5,348 nt of DNA. Origin: JAJTCH01 sp040386195. Lineage in GTDB: Bacteria > Pseudomonadota > Alphaproteobacteria > Rickettsiales > UBA1997. Every line of letters starts with the position of its first letter. Positions within the stretch are counted from its first letter, which is position 1. The notes below the pieces were generated by a model. That model had not been told where the DNA came from. It saw only the letters and a program-made list of their open reading frames with translations, and made no database searches. Below are positions 1-5,329 of the stretch, piece by piece. A program made the position numbers and the translations under genes. The stretch is taken from the NCBI GenBank assembly GCA_040386195.1, contig JAZKFV010000011.1, positions 1-5,348 of the forward strand, in the 5' to 3' direction.

Positions 1-4
1 AATA

Positions 5-40
5 TGACTCATGAGATCCTTCGCTACGCTCAGGATGACA
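5..40 (+). repeat. Dispersed palindromic element, + orientation, cluster 1
   Basis: This is a full copy of the element that recurs between all transcription units here. Its core ATCCTTCGCTACGCTCAGGAT is an imperfect palindrome with ATCCT/AGGAT ends, followed by GACA. Positions 1-42 match 1480-1521 in cluster 2 with only two differences, so the two clusters are copies of one ancestral unit. By analogy with clusters 2 and 3, an inverted partner probably lies just left of the window, but that is not visible. The element is non-coding. Whether it acts as a terminator or as a protein-binding site cannot be told from this copy alone. Confidence 0.9.
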
Positions 41-127
41 ACTCTTTTTAATACTCAGGATGACAATTCTTTTTAATACTCAGAATGACAACTCTTTTTA
101 ATGCTCAGGATGACAACTCTTTTATAA
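28..127 (+). repeat. Tandem array of truncated element right arms, four copies of 25 bp
   Basis: Four units begin at 28, 53, 78 and 103 with an exact 25-bp period. Each consists of RCTCAGRATGACAAYTC followed by a T-rich tail ending in AAT. The first unit is the right half of the complete element at 5-40; the other three are copies of that half plus its spacer. The last unit ends about seven bases before the crcB start codon, so the array fills what would be the crcB leader. No convincing -35/-10 pair or Shine-Dalgarno sequence is seen in it. Replication slippage is the simplest explanation for its growth. Confidence 0.9.
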
Positions 128-134
128 CTTTTAT

Positions 135-521
135 ATGCAAAATTTATTTTTAGTAGCAATCGGCGGCGCTTTTGGGTCTTGCTTGCGCTACTTATTTTTA
201 GAAATGATGGTTTTGTGGAGTCGGGGAAATAATTTTCCAATTGGAGTAGTTTTGGTTAATATTATTGGCTCATTTTTGATGGGCATTTTACATTTTTTTC
301 TCATCAACCATTTTGATTCACTTGCACCACAAACTCGAATCTTGCTGGCAACTGGCGTTTTGGGCGGCTTTACAACTTTTTCAGCTTTTTCTCTCGACAC
401 TTTCCGCCTCATCAACGCTTCACAATACGGACTTGCTTTCGCCTATATTTTCTCCTCAGTAATATTCTCAATTTTGGCAATATTTTTTGGGTTTTATTTA
501 TCCAAATTAATTTTTTCTTAA
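135..521 (+). CDS. crcB: Fluoride-specific ion channel CrcB/Fluc
   Basis: This is a small inner-membrane channel that exports fluoride and protects cytoplasmic enzymes such as enolase and pyrophosphatase. Its 128 residues are typical for the family, which works as a dual-topology dimer of four-helix subunits. Visible family motifs are GGAFGSCLRY (10-19), PIGVVLVNIIGSFLMG (35-50, with the pore Asn at 42) and TGVLGGFTTFSAFSLDT (73-89). F82 and F85 fit the phenylalanine pair lining the fluoride path, and G77/T80 fit the central sodium site of characterised Fluc proteins. Hydrophobic segments lie near 3-24, 36-58, 68-92 and 98-125. The ATG is the natural start because the conserved glycine motif begins at residue 10. 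No Shine-Dalgarno sequence precedes it, and a 25-bp repeat array ends about seven bases upstream. The stop codon is followed immediately by the rluC ATG, so the two are probably co-transcribed. No fluoride riboswitch can be seen upstream within the window. Confidence 0.95.
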   Translation: MQNLFLVAIGGAFGSCLRYLFLEMMVLWSRGNNFPIGVVLVNIIGSFLMGILHFFLINHFDSLAPQTRILLATGVLGGFTTFSAFSLDTFRLINASQYGLAFAYIFSSVIFSILAIFFGFYLSKLIFS

Positions 522-1397
522 ATGCAAAAATTCACCGTAAATATTGATTCTGCTGGCTCGCGGCTGGATAAGTTTTTGGCTAAAAATGGTTGTGGCTTTG
601 CTTTGGCGCAAAAATTATTAAGGCAAAAAGATGTCAAGGTTAATTCTAAAAAAGTTGGTGGCGACTACAGATTAGAGCAGGGCGATGAGGTGCAAATTTT
701 TGGGAATCTACAAACTAATGGTCAAGCGCCGTCAAAACCAAAAGTTAATGAAGAAAAAATCAAGCTCATAAAAAAATCAATTATCTATCAAGATGAAAAT
801 CTAATTGCTATCGATAAACCCGCTGGAATTGCGGTGCAAGCGGGCAATGTTAATGATTTTAGTATTGATGTGGCTTTGCCATATTTAAAATTTGATAGTG
901 AGGAAACTCCGCGTTTGGTGCATCGTTTGGATCGCGACACTAGTGGCATTTTGCTTTTGGCTAGAAATCGCAAAACTGCAACATTACTCACGGATGGATT
1001 CAAAAACAAAACTATCAAAAAAACTTATTTAGCCTTAGTGAAAGGCATTCCGAATAAATCCGAAGACACAATTTCAATGCCGCTTTTGGAAAAATCTTTT
1101 GGTAATATTAAAAAAGTTTTTAAAGATTCTTTGGGCAAAGAAGCGATTACGCATTACAAAATTTTGAAAACTTTTGGTGATTATTCTTTGTTAGAATTAA
1201 AACCGATTACCGGCAGAATGCATCAGCTGCGGGTTCATTGCAAAGAGATTGGTCATCAAATTATTGGTGATGGAAAATATGGCAAAAAATTAGAAATTGA
1301 TAAAAACCGGCTTTGTTTGCATAGTTTGAAAATTGAAATTGCTGATTTTTTTGGTAAAGAGTTAGTGATTGAAAGTCGTAAGCCGGATTTTATTTAG
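522..1397 (+). CDS. rluC: RluA-family 23S rRNA pseudouridine synthase, RluC-like
   Basis: This enzyme isomerises specific uridines of 23S rRNA to pseudouridine; E. coli RluC modifies positions 955, 2504 and 2580. The 291-residue protein has an N-terminal S4-type RNA-binding domain (about 12-60, SRLDKFLAK through GDEVQIF). A linker follows, then the catalytic domain from about 88. The family signature HRLDRDTSG is at 134-142, with D137 as the catalytic aspartate. KTYLALVKG (167-175) and GRMHQLRVH (231-239) are the other conserved blocks; the latter has Met where Thr is common. E. coli RluC has about 319 residues, so this one is slightly short but complete. The start codon abuts the crcB stop with no gap and no Shine-Dalgarno sequence, which suggests translational coupling. 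The crcB-RluA-family order is familiar in Alphaproteobacteria. RluC is favoured over RluD by the HRLDRDTSG form and the context, but the exact target uridines are inference. Confidence 0.9.
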   Translation: MQKFTVNIDSAGSRLDKFLAKNGCGFALAQKLLRQKDVKVNSKKVGGDYRLEQGDEVQIFGNLQTNGQAPSKPKVNEEKIKLIKKSIIYQDENLIAIDKPAGIAVQAGNVNDFSIDVALPYLKFDSEETPRLVHRLDRDTSGILLLARNRKTATLLTDGFKNKTIKKTYLALVKGIPNKSEDTISMPLLEKSFGNIKKVFKDSLGKEAITHYKILKTFGDYSLLELKPITGRMHQLRVHCKEIGHQIIGDGKYGKKLEIDKNRLCLHSLKIEIADFFGKELVIESRKPDFI

Positions 1398-1399
1398 TC

Positions 1400-1410
1400 G
1401 TCATGTTGAG
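1400..1410 (-). repeat. Decayed left-arm fragment, cluster 2
   Basis: GTCATGTTGAG differs at two positions from GTCATCCTGAG, the outer arm of the inverted element 15 bases further right. It lies three bases after the rluC stop codon. Being short, it could be chance. An equivalent fragment in cluster 3 (3550-3561), also just beyond the upstream gene, makes a real relic more likely. Confidence 0.45.
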
Positions 1411-1424
1411 TCATATATTACAAT

Positions 1425-1519
1425 TGTCATCCTGAGCTTAAGCGAAGGATCTCGTGAGTCGCGCTGTGAAATAAGACCGAATATGGCTCCTGAGATCCTT
1501 CGCTACGCTCAGGATGACA
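1425..1519. repeat. Inverted pair of palindromic elements, long hairpin, cluster 2
   Basis: The left arm (1425-1460, - orientation) and right arm (1485-1519, + orientation) are inverted copies separated by 24 bases. They share two uninterrupted 13-bp blocks, TGTCATCCTGAGC and AGCGAAGGATCTC. The blocks are separated by one mismatch and one extra base in the left arm. The RNA of either strand could form a stem of about 35 bp. The pair begins 27 bases after the rluC stop, so in a + strand transcript the hairpin could end transcription or protect the 3' end of crcB-rluC mRNA. There is no T-run after the stem, so a classical intrinsic terminator is not supported. No transposase or target-site duplication is visible. 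Confidence 0.85.
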
Positions 1520-1590
1520 ACCCCTTTATGCTCAGGATGACAACCCCTTTAATGCTCAGAATGAAAACCTCTTTAATGATCAGGATAACC
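1507..1590 (+). repeat. Tandem array of truncated element right arms, four units of 23-24 bp
   Basis: Units start at 1507, 1530, 1554 and 1578, giving periods of 23, 24 and 24 bp. The first is the right end of the complete element. The next two are GCTCAGGATGACAACCCC-like copies with increasing divergence, and the last is a degenerate GATCAGGATAACC. It is the counterpart of the 25-bp array before crcB, with CCCCTTT replacing CTCTTTTT in the spacer. Divergence increases towards the xth start at 1608, with only 17 bases between array and gene. Confidence 0.85.
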
Positions 1591-1607
1591 AAACAAATTA
1601 ACCAAAT

Positions 1608-2426
1608 ATGACCCAAATAAAAATCGCCTCATGGAATGTTAACTCCATCAATGCGCGTTTAGAAAATTTATTGTTTTGGCTATGTGAGACCAAGCCGGAT
1701 GTGGTTTTGTTGCAAGAAATTAAATGTGAGGAAAATAATTTTCCGCTGCAACCGATCACTGATTTGGGTTATAATGTCGCGGTTTTTGGGCAGAAAAGTT
1801 ATAATGGCGTGGCGATTCTTTCTAAGTTTCCATTGCAAGATATTGTAAAAAATTTAGATCCAGATGATCCGCAATCTCGTTATATTGAGGCGGTAATTAA
1901 TGTTGAAAATCAGGCGATTCGGGTGGCTTCGATTTATGTTCCTAATGGCGGCGCTGAATTATTGGTGAATCAGAAAGTAAATGAGAGTGATAAATTTTTA
2001 TATAAGATGAAGTTTTTTGACCGCTTAAAAAATCATTTACACAGCCTTTTAAAACATAATGAAATTGCGGTTTTTGGGGGTGATTATAATGTGGCGGCGA
2101 ATGATGTTGATGTTTATGATCCCAAAAGTTTGAAAGATACCGTTTGTTTTCATTCTGATGAGCAAAAAAAATTCCGCCAAATTTTAAATTTAGGATATTT
2201 GGATAGTTTTAGAATTATTCACCCAACCACGCAAAACTTCAGCTGGTGGGATTATCGCGGTAATTGTTGGGGTTATAACAAGGGAATGAGAATTGATTAT
2301 TTGCTCACCTCACCAAAAGCTGCGGATCTTTTAACTTCTGCTTTTATGGATGATAAAATGATGATGGAAAAAACCAAACCTTCAGATCATTGTCCGGTCA
2401 TTATTACCTTGGAACTCAAATCGTAA
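1608..2426 (+). CDS. xth: Exodeoxyribonuclease III (AP endonuclease, EEP family)
   Basis: This cytoplasmic Mg-dependent enzyme cuts at abasic sites and removes 3' blocking groups in base excision repair, and it has 3'-5' exonuclease activity on duplex DNA. Its 272 residues compare with 268 in E. coli ExoIII. The endonuclease/exonuclease/phosphatase fold fills the whole protein, and every active-site block is present. These are SWNVNS with N10, LLQEIKC with metal ligand E37, IYVPNG with Y110, GGDYNVA with D159 and N161, GMRIDYLL with D230, and PSDHCPV with the D260/H261 pair. The ATG start gives the usual short lead into the first strand. No Shine-Dalgarno sequence precedes it; the nearest AGGA, at 1582, belongs to the repeat array and is too far away. 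The last base of its TAA is the first base of the rnd ATG, so the two genes are very likely one transcription unit. Exonuclease activity as opposed to mainly AP-endonuclease activity is inferred from family membership. Confidence 0.95.
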   Translation: MTQIKIASWNVNSINARLENLLFWLCETKPDVVLLQEIKCEENNFPLQPITDLGYNVAVFGQKSYNGVAILSKFPLQDIVKNLDPDDPQSRYIEAVINVENQAIRVASIYVPNGGAELLVNQKVNESDKFLYKMKFFDRLKNHLHSLLKHNEIAVFGGDYNVAANDVDVYDPKSLKDTVCFHSDEQKKFRQILNLGYLDSFRIIHPTTQNFSWWDYRGNCWGYNKGMRIDYLLTSPKAADLLTSAFMDDKMMMEKTKPSDHCPVIITLELKS

Positions 2427-3520
2427 TGCCTTTAATCAACCAACAAAATCAACTCATTGAAATTTGCAGCTTAATCAATGATCACAAAATTACTGCAATT
2501 GATACCGAGTTTATTCGCGAGACCACTTATCTGCCAATTTTATGTTTGATTCAAATTAATGTTGATGGAGTTTGTTATGTGGTTGACGCCTTGTCAAATC
2601 TGGATTTAGCGCCGCTCTTCAAAATTTTAAGCGATCCGAAAATCATTAAAATTTTTCATTCTTCAAGACAAGATATGGAAGTTTTTTTGATTAATTTTCC
2701 TAATCAAATCACTCCCGAAGCAATCTTCGACACCCAAATAATGGCGGCTTTGTGTGGTCTGGGTTTTAATATTAGCTACAGCAATTTGGCAAAAAATTTG
2801 CTTGATGTGGAGATTTCTAAAGATTGGCAAAGAAGCGATTGGCAAAAGCGCCCGCTGCATCCTGAGCAAATGGTTTATGCTAAAATTGATGTTTTGCATT
2901 TGCCAAAAATTTATCAAATTTTAAATGAACAATTAGCCAGAGAACAAAAATTAGATTGGGCAAAAGATGAAATGGATTTTAATGTGCAAAAAGCCACCGC
3001 TGAGGATGATCTTGTGAAGAATTTTTCTTTTGCTAATAAAAGTTTTGTTTATAGAGAAAATGTAATTTTGTTGACTAGTTGGCGAGATGTTGCGGCTAGA
3101 TTTTACAATGTTCCGCGCGGTTTTGTGATTAAAGATGAAGTGCTGGATAAAATTGCTTTTAATGCGCCAAATGATTTAGAAACTTTAGAAAAATGTGGTT
3201 TTAAAACGCGAGTTTTGAAAAAAAATATTAAAGAAGAAATCATCGATTTGTTAAATAATAAAAGCTCTTTAAAGGTTGTGGAATCCAAAAAGCACAATTC
3301 AAAAACTGCTCTAAAATTAACCGAAGCTCAAAAAGAAATTTATCAACAAAGCCGAGTTTTGCTGCAAGAACAAGCTAAAAAATATCAAATTAATCCTGAG
3401 CTTGTAATCAATCAAACCAATCTGCAACATCTAATTTCTGGCTATAAATCAATCACCGAAATTTTACCCGGCTGGCGTTATGTGGTTTTTGGTGAGGAGT
3501 TGGAGAAACTAATCGCTTGA
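2426..3520 (+). CDS. rnd: Ribonuclease D
   Basis: This is a 3'-5' exoribonuclease that trims tRNA precursors and other small stable RNAs. From the ATG at 2426 it has 364 residues, against about 375 in E. coli. The DEDD exonuclease domain (about 5-170) shows Exo I DTEF with D26 and E28, Exo II FHSSRQDMEVF with D83, and Exo III YAKIDVLHLP with Y151 and D155, a DEDDy set. An HRDC domain follows at about 209-285 (LLTSWRDVAARFYNVPRGFV, then DEVLDKIA), with a less conserved helical C-terminal part. An in-frame TTG at 2390 would add 12 residues. The ATG is preferred because it gives the normal N-terminus and a one-base TAATG overlap with the xth stop, typical of translational coupling. A weak GGAA lies 11 bases upstream, within the xth coding end. 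A large repeat cluster begins about 30 bases after its stop. Confidence 0.95.
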   Translation: MPLINQQNQLIEICSLINDHKITAIDTEFIRETTYLPILCLIQINVDGVCYVVDALSNLDLAPLFKILSDPKIIKIFHSSRQDMEVFLINFPNQITPEAIFDTQIMAALCGLGFNISYSNLAKNLLDVEISKDWQRSDWQKRPLHPEQMVYAKIDVLHLPKIYQILNEQLAREQKLDWAKDEMDFNVQKATAEDDLVKNFSFANKSFVYRENVILLTSWRDVAARFYNVPRGFVIKDEVLDKIAFNAPNDLETLEKCGFKTRVLKKNIKEEIIDLLNNKSSLKVVESKKHNSKTALKLTEAQKEIYQQSRVLLQEQAKKYQINPELVINQTNLQHLISGYKSITEILPGWRYVVFGEELEKLIA

Positions 3521-3549
3521 TTATTTTTGGTAGAAAATGAATATTTTCC

Positions 3550-3561
3550 GTCATTTCTGAG
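3550..3561 (-). repeat. Decayed left-arm fragment, cluster 3
   Basis: GTCATTTCTGAG resembles the outer arm GTCATCCTGAG with one extra base and one change. It lies 17 bases left of the complete inverted element and 29 bases after the rnd stop, the same relative place as the fragment at 1400 in cluster 2. The fragment is short, so its identity rests mainly on its position. Confidence 0.4.
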
Positions 3562-3577
3562 TTGTATTTTTATTTAT

Positions 3578-3671
3578 CTGTCATCCTGAGTATAGCGAAG
3601 GATCTTGTGAGTCAGATTAATTTGATTCGCGGCGCGGCTCATGAGATCCTTCGCTATGCTCAGGATGACAG
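3578..3671. repeat. Inverted pair of palindromic elements, long hairpin, cluster 3
   Basis: The left arm (3578-3613, - orientation) and right arm (3636-3671, + orientation) are each 36 bases and align without gaps, separated by 22 bases. Only four positions fail to pair as Watson-Crick, and all four would be G-U pairs in a + strand transcript. RNA read from rnd could therefore form an uninterrupted 36-bp stem. The pair lies 57 bases after the rnd stop codon, where it may end or stabilise the xth-rnd transcript. No T-run follows the stem, so a Rho-independent terminator in the strict sense is not shown. Confidence 0.88.
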
Positions 3672-3806
3672 AATAACAATTTGGTTCACGGCTGTGGCTC
3701 ATGAGATCTTTCGCTATGCTCAGGATGACAGATAACAATGTGGTTCACGGCTGTGGCTCATGAGATCCTTCGCTATGCTCAGGATGACAGGTAACAATAC
3801 GATTCA
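3636..3806 (+). repeat. Tandem array of whole elements with spacer, 59-60 bp period, cluster 3
   Basis: Copies begin at 3636 (60 bp), 3696 (59 bp) and 3755 (partial, to about 3806). Each has the complete palindromic element starting GGCTCATGAGATC, followed by a spacer containing TAACAAT and GGTTCACGGCTGT. Copies 1 and 2 differ by two substitutions and one single-base indel, which points to recent duplication. The loop before copy 1 (about 3618-3635, TTGATTCGCGGC) is a diverged version of the same spacer, so the periodicity starts before the first copy. The 316-base gap between rnd and argH holds only repeats and their relics; no gene or RNA gene is seen there. Confidence 0.92.
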
Positions 3807-3815
3807 GAATGACAA
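3803..3815 (+). repeat. Truncated right-arm fragment before argH
   Basis: TTCAGAATGACAA resembles CTCAGGATGACAG, the right arm of the element, with a few changes. It overlaps the end of the partial third 60-bp copy and lies 22 bases before the argH ATG. It matches the position of the truncated arm copies that precede crcB and xth. Confidence 0.5.
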
Positions 3816-3836
3816 GATAATCAAATAATAAATGAA

Positions 3837-5246
3837 ATGACCAAAAATAAAAAATCCTTAAAAAATTCAGCAAATCAAATGTGGGGCGGGCGGTTTGAGA
3901 ATGCGCCGTCGGAAGTTATGCAGGCGATTAATGTTTCGATTGGGTTTGATCAAAAGCTTTATAAGCAAGATATTCACGCTTCAATTGCTCATGCAACAAT
4001 GCTTAGTGAAGTTGGAATTTTGACTAGAGAAGAAGGAAAAAAAATTATTGCTGGCTTGAAGCAAATTGAAAAAGAAATCGAAAATGGTGAATTTGTTTTT
4101 AAAGATGAGCTCGAAGATATTCATTTAAATATTGAAGGCAGATTAACTGAAATTATTGGTGATGTTGCTGGCAAGCTGCACACGGCAAGGTCGCGCAATG
4201 ATCAGGTGGCGACCGATTTTAAATTATATGTGCGCGATGCTAATGATGAAATTTTGCAATTATTAAATCTTTTGCAAAAAACTATTTTGCATAAAGCTGA
4301 AGAAAATATTAACACAATAATGCCCGGATTTACTCATTTGCAAACCGCGCAGCCAATTTCTTTTGCCCATCATTTGTTGGCTTATTTTGAAATGATTAAA
4401 CGCGATGTTAGTCGCTTTGCGGATAGCAATGATCGTTTGAATGAATGCCCGCTTGGCTCGGCGGCGTTGGCTGGAACTTCATTTCCAATTAATCGTTTTA
4501 CTACGGCAAAATTATTAGGGTTTAAAAATCCAACTGCCAATTCTATTGACGGCGTTTCCGACCGCGATTTTGCTATTGAATTTGCTAGCAACTCAGCAAT
4601 TTTAGCCACGCATTTATCCAGAATTGCTGAAGAAATTGTGGTGTGGATGAGCAAAGGTTTTGATTTTATCAAGCTCTCCGACGCCTTTACTTCTGGCAGT
4701 TCAATTATGCCGCAAAAGAAAAATCCGGACGCGGCGGAATTAGTGCGGGGAAAAACTGGGAGAATTTTTGGTGCGTTGATAAATTTATTAACCATCGTTA
4801 AAGGCTTGCCACTGGCTTATTCCAAAGATTTGCAAGAAGATAAAGAGCCAATTTTTGATGCGCATAAAAATATTCGGATTTGCGTTTTGGCAATTGATGG
4901 AATGTTAAAAGATTTGGAAGTTAAAAAAGAGAATATGTATAAAATGGCGAGTGGTGGATTTTCTACAGCCACGGATTTAGCCGATTGGTTGGTCATAAAT
5001 TTGAATTTGCCATTTAGAAAATGTCATCACATTACTGGGCAAATTGTGAAATTGGCGGAAAATAAAAAATGTGATTTGGCGGATTTGCCTTTGAAGGAAA
5101 TGCAAAAAATTGAACCGAAAATTACTAAAGAAATTTATCAGGTTTTGACTGTTGAAAATTCGGTGAAAAGCCGAATTAGCTTTGGTGGAACTTCGCCGCT
5201 TGTGGTTAAGGAAGCGATTAAAAATGCTAGAAAGATTATTAAATAA
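3837..5246 (+). CDS. argH: Argininosuccinate lyase
   Basis: This cytoplasmic homotetramer of the fumarase/aspartase superfamily splits argininosuccinate into arginine and fumarate, the last step of arginine synthesis. Its 469 residues compare with about 457 in E. coli. Visible blocks are MWGGRF (15-20), ARSRNDQVATD (117-127), PGFTHLQTAQP (163-173) with T166 and H167, and the superfamily signature GSSIMPQKKNP (287-297). Within the signature, S288 is the expected catalytic serine and K294 the conserved lysine. The ATG at 3837 gives a lysine-rich extension of 14 residues before MWGGRF. An in-frame ATG at 3879 would start at the family core, as E. coli ArgH nearly does. Neither start has a Shine-Dalgarno sequence, so the choice is open. 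No other arg gene is nearby, so whether the cell makes arginine from ornithine or citrulline cannot be judged here. Upstream lies a repeat cluster and downstream a palindromic repeat, so it appears to be a single-gene unit. Confidence 0.96.
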   Translation: MTKNKKSLKNSANQMWGGRFENAPSEVMQAINVSIGFDQKLYKQDIHASIAHATMLSEVGILTREEGKKIIAGLKQIEKEIENGEFVFKDELEDIHLNIEGRLTEIIGDVAGKLHTARSRNDQVATDFKLYVRDANDEILQLLNLLQKTILHKAEENINTIMPGFTHLQTAQPISFAHHLLAYFEMIKRDVSRFADSNDRLNECPLGSAALAGTSFPINRFTTAKLLGFKNPTANSIDGVSDRDFAIEFASNSAILATHLSRIAEEIVVWMSKGFDFIKLSDAFTSGSSIMPQKKNPDAAELVRGKTGRIFGALINLLTIVKGLPLAYSKDLQEDKEPIFDAHKNIRICVLAIDGMLKDLEVKKENMYKMASGGFSTATDLADWLVINLNLPFRKCHHITGQIVKLAENKKCDLADLPLKEMQKIEPKITKEIYQVLTVENSVKSRISFGGTSPLVVKEAIKNARKIIK

Positions 5247-5294
5247 TACTTTTTGCGATGTCCTAATTTAAGGTATAAATAATATTTCCACTCG

Positions 5295-5324
5295 GTGTCA
5301 TCCCCGACTTGATCGGGGATCCAG
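5295..5324 (+). repeat. Second-family dispersed palindrome (GTCATCCCCGACTTGATCGG type)
   Basis: TGTCATCCCCGACTTGATC, continuing as GGGGATCCAG, contains a perfect 8-bp stem, ATCCCCGA (5300-5307) with TCGGGGAT (5313-5320), around a five-base loop. The outer GTCAT start resembles the first family, but the interior is unrelated, so it is a different element. Repeats of this form are common between genes in Alphaproteobacteria. ATCCAG at 5319-5324 is complementary to CTGGAT at 5343-5348, the last bases of the window. An inverted partner may therefore begin there, again giving a paired arrangement. Confidence 0.8.
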
Positions 5325-5329
5325 TTTTT
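5300..5329 (+). terminator. Possible intrinsic terminator of argH
   Basis: The GC-rich 8-bp stem of the repeat at 5300-5320 is followed, after four bases, by TTTTT (5325-5329). It lies 54 bases after the argH stop and could end the argH transcript. The gap between stem and T-run, and the possibility of a longer alternative hairpin with an inverted partner beyond the window, weaken the call. Confidence 0.35.

Noticed and set aside
28..127. A CRISPR-like array, because of regularly spaced short repeats.
   Set aside because: The whole 25-bp unit repeats, including the part between the similar blocks, so there are no unique spacers. No cas gene is present. The 60-bp array at 3636 is likewise a plain tandem repeat.
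1369..1611. An 80-codon open frame on the + strand between rluC and xth.
   Set aside because: It overlaps the end of rluC and then translates the repeat cluster. Its EILRYAQDD and MLRMTT-type peptides are simply the palindromic element read as protein, so it is not a gene.
2390..2425. An upstream TTG start for rnd that would overlap xth by 37 bases.
   Set aside because: The added 12 residues are xth's conserved PSDHCPV region read in another frame. The ATG at 2426 gives the family's normal N-terminus and a TAATG junction.
3816..3821. GATAAT as a -10 box for argH, and TATAAA at 5274-5279 as a -10 box for a gene beyond the window.
   Set aside because: Neither has a recognisable -35 hexamer at 16-18 bases. 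In DNA this AT-rich, such hexamers are expected by chance.
3521..3836. A small RNA gene or riboswitch in the rnd-argH gap.
   Set aside because: All the structure in the gap is explained by the inverted and tandem repeats. No known riboswitch core or tRNA-like cloverleaf was recognised.
4382..4795. A 137-codon open frame on the - strand inside argH.
   Set aside because: It lies wholly within a strongly conserved argH region that includes the GSSIMPQKKNP signature, and shows no protein motif of its own. The same applies to the shorter antisense frames inside crcB, rluC and rnd.
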